From contig NZ_CP139970.1 in assembly GCF_034424545.1 (NCBI RefSeq), forward strand, positions 2,356,001 to 2,420,000: a stretch of DNA of 64,000 nt, given 5' to 3'. Position 1 is the stretch's first letter. Each line of letters starts with the position of its first letter. The stretch comes from Trinickia caryophylli. GTDB lineage: Bacteria; Pseudomonadota; Gammaproteobacteria; Burkholderiales; Burkholderiaceae. The notes beneath the pieces were generated by a model, which was given only the letters and a program-made list of their open reading frames with translations, was not told the origin of the DNA and made no database searches. The translations under genes and the position numbers were made by a program. Positions 19,866 through 29,285 of this stretch are shown here, piece by piece.

Positions 19866-20705
19866 ATGGCAAAAAACGCGCATCTCGACGACTTCCAGGT
19901 CCCGTTCTTCGATAGCGGAAAAAAGGCGGAAAGCTTCGCGCTGACCGATTTCAACGCAGGTGCCAAGCCTTTCTCGGCCGGCTCGAAGCAGGCCGACCGC
20001 GAGCGGCTCGCCGAGTACGCCGTGCGCCTCGACGAGATGCAGGAGCGCCTGCACGCGCAGCGGCACGAGCGCGTGCTGCTGCTCTTGCAGGGCATGGATA
20101 CGAGCGGCAAGGACGGCACGATCCGCGCCGTATTCCACGAAGTCGATCCGCTCGGCTTGCGCATCGCCTCGTTCAGGGCGCCGACGCCCGAGGAAACGGC
20201 GCATGATTTCCTTTGGCGTGTGCACCGGCAGGCGCCCGCTGCCGGCGAACTCACGATCTTCAACCGCAGCCACTACGAAGACGTGCTCGTGCCGCGCGTG
20301 CTCGGACAGCTGAGCGACGACGAGCGTGTTGCGCGCTATCGGCACATTCGAAACTTCGAACTATTGCTGGCGGAGTCGGGTACGGCGATTCTGAAGTGCT
20401 TTCTGCACATCTCGAACGAGGAGCAGCGGCGGCGGCTGCAGGCGCGTGTTGACGACCCGACCAAGCATTGGAAGTTCGAGCTTGCGGATCTGGAGGCCCG
20501 GCAGCAGTGGGATGCCTATCAGGGTGCCTATCGCGACGCCCTCGCGGCAACATCGACGAGCTACGCCCCCTGGTACGTGGTGCCGGCCGATTCGAAGTCG
20601 CATCGCAACCTGATGGTGGCGGCGCTGCTGCTGCGCGTGTTCGAAGGGCTGAAGCTCGAATATCCGCCGGCGAAGGAATCGCTGACGGGCATTACCATCG
20701 CGTAA
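19866..20705 (+). CDS. PPK2-family polyphosphate kinase
   Basis: A 279-residue member of the polyphosphate kinase 2 family, which transfers phosphate between polyphosphate and nucleotides. Walker A is LLLQGMDTSGKDGTIRAVF. The following blocks FRAPTPEETAHDFLWRVH, IFNRSHYEDVLVPRV (Walker B/lid region), FLHISNEEQRRRL and WYVVPADSKSHRN are all diagnostic. Whether it prefers ADP, GDP or AMP cannot be read from these motifs with certainty. An upstream extension of the frame to 19809 looks non-coding. Confidence 0.92.
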   Translation: MAKNAHLDDFQVPFFDSGKKAESFALTDFNAGAKPFSAGSKQADRERLAEYAVRLDEMQERLHAQRHERVLLLLQGMDTSGKDGTIRAVFHEVDPLGLRIASFRAPTPEETAHDFLWRVHRQAPAAGELTIFNRSHYEDVLVPRVLGQLSDDERVARYRHIRNFELLLAESGTAILKCFLHISNEEQRRRLQARVDDPTKHWKFELADLEARQQWDAYQGAYRDALAATSTSYAPWYVVPADSKSHRNLMVAALLLRVFEGLKLEYPPAKESLTGITIA

Positions 20706-20792
20706 GCGCCGGACCGCGCGTGTATGCCGGTGCCGGCATTGGCCGGCCGGGCAACGATCAAACGGACGACACACAAGGGAAAAGGAAAACCA

Positions 20793-21569
20793 ATGCTGCG
20801 CGTCATCACCGCCAATCTCAACGGCATTCGCTCGGCCGCAAAGAAAGGCTTTTTCGAATGGTTCGGTCAGCAGAATGCCGACGTGGTCTGCGTGCAGGAG
20901 GTCAAGTGCTCGCAGGAAGACATGACGCCCGAATTCCTCGCCCCGCACGGCTTCACCGGCTATTTTCAGCATGCGGTGAAAAAGGGCTACAGCGGCGCGG
21001 GCCTCTATACGCGCCGCGAGCCGGATGAGGTCGTCATCGGCTTCGGCAGCAAGGAATTCGATCCCGAGGGGCGCTATGTGGAGGCTCGCTTCGGCAACTT
21101 GTCGATTGTGTCCGTCTACGTGCCTTCCGGTTCGAGCGGCGAGGAGCGGCAGCAGGCGAAATACCGGTTCATGGACGAGTTCATGCCGCATCTGGCGGCT
21201 TTGCGCAAAGAGCGCGAGGTGATCGTCTGCGGCGACGTGAACATCGTCCACAAGGAAATCGACATCAAGAACTGGAAGAGCAACCAGAAGAACTCCGGCT
21301 GCCTGCCTGAAGAGCGGGCATGGCTCACGAAGCTCTTCGACGAAGTCGGCTATGTCGACGTTTTTCGCACGCTCGACACGCGGCCCGAGCAATACACATG
21401 GTGGAGCAACCGTGGGCAGGCGTATGCGAAGAACGTGGGGTGGCGCATCGATTATCAGATCGCCACGCCCGACATTGCCGCAGCAGCCCAAAGCACGTCC
21501 ATCTTCCGCGAGATCAAGTTCAGCGACCACGCACCGCTGACTATCGACTACGCGCACCAAGTGGCGTGA
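20793..21569 (+). CDS. xth: Exodeoxyribonuclease III
   Basis: Apurinic/apyrimidinic endonuclease and 3'-5' exonuclease of base-excision repair, 258 residues of the endonuclease/exonuclease/phosphatase fold. Motifs: ITANLNGIRSA, VCVQEVKCSQ (metal-ligand Glu), YVPSGSSGEERQ, CGDVNIVHKEIDIKNWK, WWSNRGQAYAKNVGWRIDYQI and the catalytic SDHAPLTIDY at the C-terminus. ATG 20793 has GGAAAA/AAGGAAA upstream. It faces the esterase array convergently. Confidence 0.95.
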   Translation: MLRVITANLNGIRSAAKKGFFEWFGQQNADVVCVQEVKCSQEDMTPEFLAPHGFTGYFQHAVKKGYSGAGLYTRREPDEVVIGFGSKEFDPEGRYVEARFGNLSIVSVYVPSGSSGEERQQAKYRFMDEFMPHLAALRKEREVIVCGDVNIVHKEIDIKNWKSNQKNSGCLPEERAWLTKLFDEVGYVDVFRTLDTRPEQYTWWSNRGQAYAKNVGWRIDYQIATPDIAAAAQSTSIFREIKFSDHAPLTIDYAHQVA

Positions 21570-21614
21570 GCGGCGCTGCTGCGCTTGTGCGCAGGCGGCG
21601 CAAGCGCAGCGGAT

Positions 21615-23336
21615 TCACGGCTCCCCGGCCGGTGCAGGCCGGGAGCCGGTGAAATATCGTTGCAAAAACGCATGACGCGGCGCGCTCCGATCCGCGAACC
21701 CCTGCGTCGTGCCGCCGATCGCCTGCCGGGTAATGCCGCCCCCGATGTCTTCGGCCGCGGCTCCCCAATGCGGCAGCGTCAGATGTTCAACGTTCGCCTG
21801 AGCGGTCTTGGTGTCGTTCGAGCGGCCTCCGTTCGGATCGCCTGTCTTCGCGAAGCGTTCGACGTAGGTGGAGAAGGTCTTCGCGACTTCATGATCCCGC
21901 GCAGTCCAACGGTATCGCGGCTGCTTGTCGAGCGTGTCGAGGGCATATTCGACTTCGGCGCTATGGACCGCCCCGCCCTGGCCCGAGGGCCGCTTCTCGG
22001 CCGAAGCGCGGAGCGAGGCGACTTCCGGAGGCCGGGCATGCGTGTAGAGGTAATAGTAGACGGCGGTGCCGTTCCTGCTGCGATGGGCGTCCATCCAGCG
22101 CCAGACGGCGTGGCTGATGAAGAGATCCGACGCCAGGGCGGCGCCGGATTGCATCACTTGGTCGCGAGTGCCTCCCGGATACAGCGCGAGCGCATTGTCC
22201 GCTTCGCTCTGAAACATCAGCCGCAGCGCATGCGCCCAGTTATCGGGCGTCGGCTCGGCGCCGCCCAGGACCGTGCCGGCGCCCGCTTCTTCGGCGTTTG
22301 CGCCAAGCAGCAGCGGCACCGCCGCTTGCCCACCGTTGGCGAAAACGGTCTCCGGCCGTTCGGGCAGGAAGTGGCCGTCGACGTGCGGCCAGAACAGGGA
22401 TGTCCCGAAGCGGCTCGCGCTGCTGACCGTGCGGATCAGCGCATCGGCGGACATCGCTCGCAGCTCGTCTGTCGAGCCCGCGCCGGCGAGCGACATGAAG
22501 CGGCGCGCGGCCCGCTCGGCTTGCGCGCGCGTCCATAGGCCAGCCGGCGGGAATGCTGCCCCGCCGAAGCCGATGGCGCGTGCGAAAAGGCCGCGCGACA
22601 GCGGCGAGGCCATGTGTGCGTTCACCGATATCGCGCCCGCCGAATTGCCCGCGATCGTGACTTGTTCACGATCGCCGCCGAACTGTGCGATGTTGTCGCG
22701 GACCCAGCGCAGCGCCGCGAGTTGATCGAACAAGCCGTAATTGCCGGCCGCACCCTTCGGCGCTCCGCCTGCCGCCTCCGGTTGTACGAAGAAGCCGAAC
22801 ACGCCGAGGCGGTAGTTCACCGTCACGACCACGAGGCCTCGCGCGGCGAGGTTGGCGCCGTCGTATCGACCCTCGGAACTGTCGCCAGAGACGAACCCGC
22901 CGCCATGAAAATACACGAGAACGGGCAGGCGTTTGCCGGATGCGCCGGCGGGCGCCCATACGTTCAGGTACAGGCAATCCTCGCTCATTCGCTCGGCACG
23001 TGACGCCGGTCGGTCCTCCGCCTGCATGCAGCGGGGCCCGAAAGTCTTCGCTTCCCTTACGCCGGCCCATCGAGCGACGGGGCGAGGCTCGACCCAGCGC
23101 AGCTCACCCGTGGGCGGTGCGGCGTATGGAATGCCGCGGTAGACGTCGATTTCGGCGACGCCCGCCCGTTCTTGCATGCCGGATATCGTGCCGGTGGTCA
23201 GCGTGACCTGGGGGGATGCGGTTGCCGATTCTACGGGCGGGGCCAGGAGCGCGACGAACGAAGCAGTGAATGTTGCCGCGAACCAGGTGCGCAAGGCACG
23301 TCTCGTTATCGCTTTTGCCGCTGGGCGTCGCGTCAT
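21615..23336 (-). CDS. Exported type-B carboxylesterase, array copy 1 (catalytic Ser present)
   Basis: A 573-residue alpha/beta-hydrolase of the carboxylesterase type-B family, last in transcription order of a five-gene array. A signal peptide begins TRRPAAKAITRRALRTWF, with a twin-Arg-like start, and ends near VESATA. Key residues: oxyanion hole HGGGF (144-148), nucleophile Ser232 in AGNSAGAIS, Glu in GANAEEAG and His in GAVHSAEVEYAL. The Cys103-Cys121 loop (PRCMQ / SEDCLYLNVW) is conserved in all copies. ATG 23336 has GGAGAC upstream. The substrate is unknown; it should be an active esterase. Confidence 0.92.
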   Translation of the reverse strand: MTRRPAAKAITRRALRTWFAATFTASFVALLAPPVESATASPQVTLTTGTISGMQERAGVAEIDVYRGIPYAAPPTGELRWVEPRPVARWAGVREAKTFGPRCMQAEDRPASRAERMSEDCLYLNVWAPAGASGKRLPVLVYFHGGGFVSGDSSEGRYDGANLAARGLVVVTVNYRLGVFGFFVQPEAAGGAPKGAAGNYGLFDQLAALRWVRDNIAQFGGDREQVTIAGNSAGAISVNAHMASPLSRGLFARAIGFGGAAFPPAGLWTRAQAERAARRFMSLAGAGSTDELRAMSADALIRTVSSASRFGTSLFWPHVDGHFLPERPETVFANGGQAAVPLLLGANAEEAGAGTVLGGAEPTPDNWAHALRLMFQSEADNALALYPGGTRDQVMQSGAALASDLFISHAVWRWMDAHRSRNGTAVYYYLYTHARPPEVASLRASAEKRPSGQGGAVHSAEVEYALDTLDKQPRYRWTARDHEVAKTFSTYVERFAKTGDPNGGRSNDTKTAQANVEHLTLPHWGAAAEDIGGGITRQAIGGTTQGFADRSAPRHAFLQRYFTGSRPAPAGEP

Positions 23337-23484
23337 GCTTGTCTCCGTTGCAAGGTCTGCTGAGTGGATAGATCGGGCGGCCGACGGGTATCGATCGGCC
23401 GGGAGGATGAACGGGGGCTGGATGTGGCGTGCACCATTCATCGGGGGGGGCGGCAAAGAAGCGCTCGATGATCCTGCAACTCGA

Positions 23485-23516
23485 TTTCGAGAGGGTTTCC
23501 CGAACGAAAACAGGAC
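23485..23516 (-). promoter_or_regulatory. Shared upstream element of esterase copy 1
   Basis: On the coding strand GTCCTGTTT, 15 nt, TCTCGAAA. It matches the bipartite element before copies 2 and 5 (GTCCGATTT-N15-TCYCGAAA), with two changes in the first half. It lies 171 nt from the start codon. The rest of the 241-bp gap shows no gene. Confidence 0.55.
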
Positions 23517-23577
23517 TGTTGCACCCGGGCGTACCCCCCATTCCTCTCGAGTCGCACGGACAGCCGCAGCGCCGGAG

Positions 23578-25266
23578 TCACTCGTCGAGGCGCTCAGCGA
23601 AGAACCGTTGCATGAACGCGTGGCGAGCAGTCAGATTTGCCCGGTCGGTGGACGTTTGCGTACCGATCGTCTGCCTTGGGATTCCGTCTCGCCGACTATC
23701 GACGGCGGGCCAGGAGGGCAGGGCGGCAGGCGCTTGCCGATCGTCGTCCACGATTTGAGCGCTGAAGTTCGGGCGCTCGCCGTGGTTCGGGTCGCCGCTC
23801 TTGATGAAGCGTTCGAGGTAGCCCGAAAATGTCTTCGAGACTTCATGGTCGGCCGGCTGCCAATCGCCGCCGACGAGTGCAAGATTGCCTAGCAGGTATT
23901 CGATCTCTGCGCCGTGCGCGGCCCCGGCGGCCGCTTCCTCCTGGGCCGCGGCATTGCCGGCGCCGTGCGCCGGGGAACGCGGATGCGCATAGCGATAAAA
24001 GTAGACGGCGGCGTTACCCGTCAGGCGATGCAGTTCCATCCAGCGCCACGTGCTGTGCCCCACGAAGAGGTCGCCCGCGAGTTCGGTGGCCGAGCGCATG
24101 ACCTCAGCGGCGTGCGTGCCCGGATAGTAGGTCAGTGCTTCGTCGGCATGCTCGCCGAACAGAACGCGCAGCGTGGTCCGCCAGCTTTCCGGCGAGGGGG
24201 ACGGTGTATCGAGTACGAGCCGATAGCTCTGCTCTTGGCCATTGGTTCCGAGCAAGAGCGGGACCTTGGCCTGCGCGCCGGTGCGAAAAGCGGATTCCGG
24301 CGTATGGGTCAAAAAGGATCCGTCTACGTGCGGCCAGAACGGATACGCGGGGTGGTCAGCCGGGCCAGTGGCTTCGAGCAGTCGTTCGGCGCCGATTGCG
24401 CGCAGCGCCTGCAAGGAGCCTGCTTGCATCGTTTCGGCATACTGGCCGGCGGCTTGCTCAGCGTCGGCACGGGACCAGAGTTTGGTTGGCAAGAATGCGC
24501 CTCCGCTCTCGCCGAATGCGCGCGCAAAAAGCCCTCGCGAAAGCGGGGATGCCATGTGTGCGCTGACCGAAATGGCGCCCGCCGCGGCGCCGCCAATCGT
24601 GACTTGACCCGGATCGCCGCCGAAGCGTGCGATGTTGTCCCGCACCCATCGCAGCGCCGCCAATTGATCGAGCAGACCGTAATTGCCGGCCGTGCCGCTG
24701 GCCGATTCGCTGGCGGCATCGGGATGGGCCAGGAAACCGAACACGCCGAGCCGGTAGTTGACGGTGACGGTCACGATCCCGCGAGAGGCCAACTGCGCGC
24801 CATCGTAGCGGGGCTCGGATCCGTCGCCCGCGTCGAACCCGCCGCCATGGAAGTAAACGAGGACGGGCCGCTTCTCGCGCTCGCTCGCGGCAGGCGTCCA
24901 AACGTTCAGATAAAGGCAGTCTTCACTCATGCCGGTCGAGCGGAAAGTCGACCGATAACGAGGCAACTGCATGCAGCGCGGTGCGAAACGCGCGGTGTCC
25001 CGCACGCTCGCCCATCGCGCGACGGGCTGGGGCGCCTGCCACCGGTAGGCGCCTACCGGCGGCGCAGCGTACGGGACGCCGAGAAACACGCGCAATTGCG
25101 CCGAGCCGGCCTGCGCACGCAGACCCTCGATTTCTCCTTGATGCAGTTGCACGCGCGGCGCAGCGGGCGTTGGGGAGGCGCAGGCATTCGTGGGCAAAGC
25201 TTGCATGAGCACCAGCGCGAGCGCCGCAGCCGAGGCGCCGAGCTTTGATCGGTCGAGCGGTTTCAT
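23578..25266 (-). CDS. Exported type-B carboxylesterase paralogue, array copy 2 (catalytic Ser replaced by Ala)
   Basis: A 562-residue protein with a signal peptide (ASAAALALVLMQALPTNACA) and the full type-B esterase fold. The nucleophile elbow reads TIGGAAAGAIS instead of TIAGESAGAIS, so Ala228 stands where the catalytic Ser should be. HGGGF (140-144), Glu in GTNGQEQS and His in GAAHGAEIEYLL are retained. The frame is intact, with a strong AAGGAGG before ATG 25266. By family knowledge it should not hydrolyse esters by the usual mechanism; a binding, regulatory or altered catalytic role is inference. Confidence 0.92.
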   Translation of the reverse strand: MKPLDRSKLGASAAALALVLMQALPTNACASPTPAAPRVQLHQGEIEGLRAQAGSAQLRVFLGVPYAAPPVGAYRWQAPQPVARWASVRDTARFAPRCMQLPRYRSTFRSTGMSEDCLYLNVWTPAASEREKRPVLVYFHGGGFDAGDGSEPRYDGAQLASRGIVTVTVNYRLGVFGFLAHPDAASESASGTAGNYGLLDQLAALRWVRDNIARFGGDPGQVTIGGAAAGAISVSAHMASPLSRGLFARAFGESGGAFLPTKLWSRADAEQAAGQYAETMQAGSLQALRAIGAERLLEATGPADHPAYPFWPHVDGSFLTHTPESAFRTGAQAKVPLLLGTNGQEQSYRLVLDTPSPSPESWRTTLRVLFGEHADEALTYYPGTHAAEVMRSATELAGDLFVGHSTWRWMELHRLTGNAAVYFYRYAHPRSPAHGAGNAAAQEEAAAGAAHGAEIEYLLGNLALVGGDWQPADHEVSKTFSGYLERFIKSGDPNHGERPNFSAQIVDDDRQAPAALPSWPAVDSRRDGIPRQTIGTQTSTDRANLTARHAFMQRFFAERLDE

Positions 25267-25338
25267 TGACTAGCCTCCTTCGCGCCCGCTTGTTCGGGAG
25301 CAATGCATTGACGGAAGGCCCATCATCGTGACGGCCTG

Positions 25339-25370
25339 TTTCGGGACGACCTTCACGGAAGAAATCGGAC
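25339..25370 (-). promoter_or_regulatory. Shared upstream element of esterase copy 2
   Basis: On the coding strand GTCCGATTT (25362-25370), 15 nt, TCCCGAAA (25339-25346), 95 nt before the first half reaches the start codon. The preceding GGGTGCAA is also found before the copy 1 element. Nothing else is evident in this 289-bp gap. Confidence 0.6.
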
Positions 25371-25555
25371 GATTGCACCCCGCAGCTGCCGTCCGCCCAT
25401 GCTGCGCGCGCGAAATGCCCGGACATTTTCGAGAGCCCGCAGTCCTTCAATGATTCGAGGGCTGGCCGCGCAGGTATGGGCGACGAACGGCACGGTGCAT
25501 CAAGCGTTGACCGAATCGGTGTGGCGCGCCAGCGCGCGCCGCCTTGCATGGCGCA

Positions 25556-27316
25556 TCAGGGATTCATGCCGGCGATTGAGGGGAACCGAGCGAGATACTC
25601 GCGCAGAAACGATTGGCGGCTTGCGTTGCTGTCGCGAATGGAGAAGGTAGTCGCTCCGATCGACTGACGGGACACGTCCTCCCCCACTCCTGCCGCGGGC
25701 CACTGCGGCAACGGCGTACGGGGCAAGGGTGCATGCGCGCCGTGCGGCGATTCGTCGGTTCGGGCGATCTGATCGTTGGGGGCGCCGGTCTTGACGAACT
25801 GCGTCATATAGCCTGAGAAAACCTGGGATATCGCGCGGTCTTCTTCTGTCCATGCGTACCCAGGTTCTTCGTTCAGATTGCCGAACACGTACTCGATTTC
25901 CGCCGTGTGCACGGGGCCCATCGTAGGCTGCGGCGGCTGTTCCTCGGCCGTGGCCGGGGAACCCGCTCGCGCGGCGGGGCGGGGGTGTGTGTACAGGTAA
26001 TAGTAGACGGGGGCCTGGCCGGTCTTGCGATGCGCGTCCATCCACCGCCAAGTGCTGTGCCCGGTGAACAGATCACTGGCGAGCGCTGTGGCCGAGCGCA
26101 TCACCTCGTCCTCGTCGCGGCCCGGATATAGCGCGAGAAAGCGATCGACCTGCGAATAGAACGTGTCGTCGATAATCTTGCTCCAATTCGCGGGCGTCGG
26201 TTTTTCGTGATCGAGCAGCGAGCTGAAATGGCTTTCCTGCGAGTTCGAACCGAGCAGCAGCGGCACGCGGGCCTGCTGGCCTTCCAGAAAGATCGACTCG
26301 GGCGTGGCGGGCAGGAAATGCCCGTCGATGCTCGGCCAAAACGCGATCGTCTGCGCGGCGTTGGGATCCGTCTGCTTCATCAGTTCGGCGGCGGGCACCG
26401 CGCGCAACTCCGCGAGCGATGATGCGCCGAGGCGCTTCGCCAGATCGAGCGATGTCTTCTTTGCGTGCTCCTTTGGCCAGAACTCGATCGGCTTGAACGC
26501 GCCGCCGCTTTCGCCGATGGCGCGTGCGAAAAGCCCGCGGGAGAGCGGCGAGGCCATATGCGCGCTGACGGCCACTGCCCCCGCGCCTTGGCCGGCCAGC
26601 GTGATTGCGCTTGCGTCGCCGCCGAAGCGCCCGATGTTCTCGCGTACCCAACGCAATGCGGCGTGCTGATCGAGCAGGCCATAGTTTCCGGCGCCGCCGT
26701 GCGAGGATTCCCGCGCCAGTTCCGGATGCGAGAGAAAGCCGAATACGCCGAGCCGGTAGTTGAGCGTCACGACGACGATGCCGCGCGCCGCGAGCTGTGC
26801 GCCATCGTACCGAGGTTGTGCGCCGTCCCCTGCGCTGAAGCCGCCGCCTGTCGTCGCGCCGTCGCCGTGAAGATAGACGAGTACCGGCAGCTTATCGGTC
26901 TCGTGTGCCATGGGCGCCCAGACATTCAGGTAGAGACAGTCTTCGCTCATGTCCGAAGCGCGCGACGCCCCGGGCAGGGTGGCCTGCATGCAGGCCGCGC
27001 CGAACCGGGTCGCCTTGCGTACGCCCGCCCATCGGGCGACGGGCTGCGGCTCGCGCCAGCGATAATCACCGACGGGCGGCGCCGCATAGGGAACGCCGCG
27101 AAAGACGCGCACCGAGGTCGAACCGACGGCTTGCCGCACGCCGGCGAGCGTGCCTTCAGGCAGTTCAACCGAAATGGCGGAAGATGACGGCGCCGCATTC
27201 GCGCCCATGGGAGAAAGACATACGGCTGCGGATAGTGCGAGCGCCGCGGCCAGTTGGCCTGCGGTCGTGGTCGCGCTCGACGCACGTGCCGTCGTTGTGG
27301 CGGATATCGATTTCAT
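25556..27316 (-). CDS. Exported type-B carboxylesterase paralogue, array copy 3 (catalytic Ser replaced by Gly, oxyanion loop altered)
   Basis: A 586-residue paralogue with an N-terminal signal region ending near GANAAP. The elbow is TLAGQGAGAVAV: Gly244 replaces the Ser. The oxyanion segment reads HGDGATTGGGF (150-160), i.e. HGGGF interrupted by an insertion of six residues. Glu in GSNSQESHF and His in GPVHTAEIEYVF remain. The Cys loop is conserved (AACMQ / SEDCLYLNVW). The frame is uninterrupted and has a signal peptide, so this is not an obvious pseudogene. Start ATG 27316 has only a weak Shine-Dalgarno (TAAGGT). Confidence 0.92.
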   Translation of the reverse strand: MKSISATTTARASSATTTAGQLAAALALSAAVCLSPMGANAAPSSSAISVELPEGTLAGVRQAVGSTSVRVFRGVPYAAPPVGDYRWREPQPVARWAGVRKATRFGAACMQATLPGASRASDMSEDCLYLNVWAPMAHETDKLPVLVYLHGDGATTGGGFSAGDGAQPRYDGAQLAARGIVVVTLNYRLGVFGFLSHPELARESSHGGAGNYGLLDQHAALRWVRENIGRFGGDASAITLAGQGAGAVAVSAHMASPLSRGLFARAIGESGGAFKPIEFWPKEHAKKTSLDLAKRLGASSLAELRAVPAAELMKQTDPNAAQTIAFWPSIDGHFLPATPESIFLEGQQARVPLLLGSNSQESHFSSLLDHEKPTPANWSKIIDDTFYSQVDRFLALYPGRDEDEVMRSATALASDLFTGHSTWRWMDAHRKTGQAPVYYYLYTHPRPAARAGSPATAEEQPPQPTMGPVHTAEIEYVFGNLNEEPGYAWTEEDRAISQVFSGYMTQFVKTGAPNDQIARTDESPHGAHAPLPRTPLPQWPAAGVGEDVSRQSIGATTFSIRDSNASRQSFLREYLARFPSIAGMNP

Positions 27317-27417
27317 TCGTGAGCAACCTTACGGTGGGCAAGCGTACGGCTCGGCCGTTCGCCTGCGGGGGGACGCGATCATGGGGTCCACGCGGTCTGT
27401 AAGTGCGTTATGGGGCG

Positions 27418-27426
27418 CAAATCGGA
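27418..27426 (-). promoter_or_regulatory. Shared upstream element of esterase copy 3 (first half only)
   Basis: GTCCGATTT on the coding strand, 101 nt before the start codon. The second half (TCYCGAAA) is not recognisable at the expected spacing. Confidence 0.5.
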
Positions 27427-27496
27427 CGCAGTCCGAGAGTTCCGACATGGCTGCTGCGGCGTTCGGCACGGCATGGACCTCGCCTTGTCCGGGCAG

Positions 27497-27527
27497 GTGT
27501 GCGTTGCGGGACGACCGCAACGCACAC
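27497..27527. repeat. Perfect 13-bp inverted repeat between esterase copies 4 and 3
   Basis: GTGTGCGTTGCGG, a 5-nt loop, then CCGCAACGCACAC. It lies 43 nt after the copy 4 stop. No T-tract follows on either strand, so it may be a processing or stability hairpin, or a protein site, rather than a standard terminator. Confidence 0.7.
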
Positions 27528-27569
27528 TGTGCAATGTCTCTCGTCAGGCCCGCCCGAAGGGCCGCGCTG

Positions 27570-29264
27570 TTATTGCGGGTGGGCCCGGTTCGACGGAGCC
27601 TGCGTGACACGATCGATGAAGGCGTGCCGGGTGCCGTCGACGTCGGTGATCGTCTGGGTATCCACATCGATGAGTTGGCGCAAGAGCCCGTCGCGTTCCG
27701 CCCGGGCCGCTGGCCAGGTCGGCAGCGACTGTGTTGGCTCTCCTTGTGGGGATGGCCCGTTGCCGGGGGTGTTCGGCGGCTCGTTAGGGTCGCCTGTCTT
27801 GACGAATTGCGCGAGGTAGCCTGAGAACACGCGCGATACGGCGATATCCTGATACGTCCACCCGTGGCTGCGCTCGTGAGCGAGGGTGTCCAGGACATAG
27901 GGAATTTGTGCGCGATGCGCGGCACCGACCGTCGGCCGGGTTTCGTCGGGCAGGCCGTCGGTGGGGAGCGGCAGGCGTCGCGCAAAGAGGTAGTAGTAAA
28001 CAGGCGCGGTACCCGTCTGCCTGTGCAGATCGACCCAGCGCCGCGTCGTATGAGCAGCGTGAAGATCCGAGGCGAGAGCGGTTGCGGATTTCATCACTTC
28101 CCACTCGTTGCTCGCCGGATAAAGCGAGAGTGCTTCGGCTTCGTTGTCGGGAAAGAGGCGACGGATTGCCAATTTCCATCGGTTCGGCAGGGGTGGCCCC
28201 TCTCCGAGCACGTCCACGTAATGCGCCTCCTGCGAATTCGATCCCGCGAGCAGCGGCACACGCGCTTGCGCCCCCGTGGCGAATACCGATTCGGGCGAGT
28301 CGGTCAGAAAGTGACCATCGACGTTTGGCCAGAACGCGAACTTCGGGCGCCCCTTGGGTTCGGCCGTGGCGAGGAGTTTGTCTGCCGATATCGAACGCAA
28401 TGCACGCAGCGAGCCAGCGCCGACATGCTCGGCGAATGCATGCGACACCGCTTCGGCTTTGTCCCGGTTCCAGAACGACGAGAGACCGAATGCGCCCGCG
28501 CTGAAACCGGCGGCGCGGGCGAACAGGCCGCGCGACGATGGCGAGGCCATGTGGGCACTGACGGATATCGATCCTGCCGCATCGCCGGCGATAGTCACGC
28601 GTGCCGGATCGCCGCCGAACCGGGCGACGTTCTCTTGCACCCAGCGCAGTGCCGCTTGCTGGTCGAGCAGGCCGTAGTTGCCGGAGCTGCCGTGCGGCGA
28701 CTCACGCGCCGCTTCCTGATGGGCGAGGAAGCCGAACACGCCCAGGCGGTAATTGACCGTGACCACCACCATGCCACGCGCGGCTAGATTGCCGCCGTCA
28801 TAACGGGGCTCCGTGCCGTCACCCCACCGGAACTCGCCGCCGTGAAAGTACACGAGCACGGGAAGCGGCTGAGCCGCCGTGCCCGTTGCCGGTGCCCAGA
28901 CGTTGAGATAGAGGCAGTCCTCGCTCATTCGCCCGGAGCGAAACGTGCCTTTGTGCACGGACGACTGCATGCAACGCGGCGCGAACTTCGTGGCCAGCCA
29001 GATGCCGGGCCAACGCGCGGTCGGCTGGGGTTCGCGCCAGCGCAATGCGCCGGTCGGCGGCGCAGCATAGGGAATGCCCCGGAAAACGTGCAGCGATTGC
29101 GTGCCGACCGTCTCGCGGGCGCCCTGGATGGCGCCTTGCGGCAACTGAACCTGCGCAGGCGGTCGCTCCGCCGCGCGCGCAACGCCCGGCAGCAGCGCCG
29201 GGATCGAAATCGCGAGCGTGGCGAGCGCTGTTCGCATCGATCGCGTCGTGACGAATGGGTGCAT
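27570..29264 (-). CDS. Exported type-B carboxylesterase paralogue, array copy 4 (catalytic Ser replaced by Ala, oxyanion motif altered)
   Basis: A 564-residue paralogue with a signal peptide (LATLAISIPALLPGVARAA). The elbow reads TIAGDAAGSIS, with Ala229 in place of Ser. The oxyanion motif is HGGEF (141-145) in place of HGGGF. Glu in GSNSQEAHY and His in GAAHRAQIPYVL are kept. GGAGGT lies 6 nt before ATG 29264. It follows copy 5 by only 21 nt, so the two are likely one transcript, an active/inactive pair. Confidence 0.92.
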   Translation of the reverse strand: MHPFVTTRSMRTALATLAISIPALLPGVARAAERPPAQVQLPQGAIQGARETVGTQSLHVFRGIPYAAPPTGALRWREPQPTARWPGIWLATKFAPRCMQSSVHKGTFRSGRMSEDCLYLNVWAPATGTAAQPLPVLVYFHGGEFRWGDGTEPRYDGGNLAARGMVVVTVNYRLGVFGFLAHQEAARESPHGSSGNYGLLDQQAALRWVQENVARFGGDPARVTIAGDAAGSISVSAHMASPSSRGLFARAAGFSAGAFGLSSFWNRDKAEAVSHAFAEHVGAGSLRALRSISADKLLATAEPKGRPKFAFWPNVDGHFLTDSPESVFATGAQARVPLLAGSNSQEAHYVDVLGEGPPLPNRWKLAIRRLFPDNEAEALSLYPASNEWEVMKSATALASDLHAAHTTRRWVDLHRQTGTAPVYYYLFARRLPLPTDGLPDETRPTVGAAHRAQIPYVLDTLAHERSHGWTYQDIAVSRVFSGYLAQFVKTGDPNEPPNTPGNGPSPQGEPTQSLPTWPAARAERDGLLRQLIDVDTQTITDVDGTRHAFIDRVTQAPSNRAHPQ

Positions 29265-29285
29265 CGTTGACCTCCATTTTTCGGG

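Noticed and set aside
25556..27316. Esterase copy 3 as a pseudogene
   Set aside because: Despite loss of Ser and an altered oxyanion loop, the frame, signal peptide, Cys loop and other active-site positions are intact.
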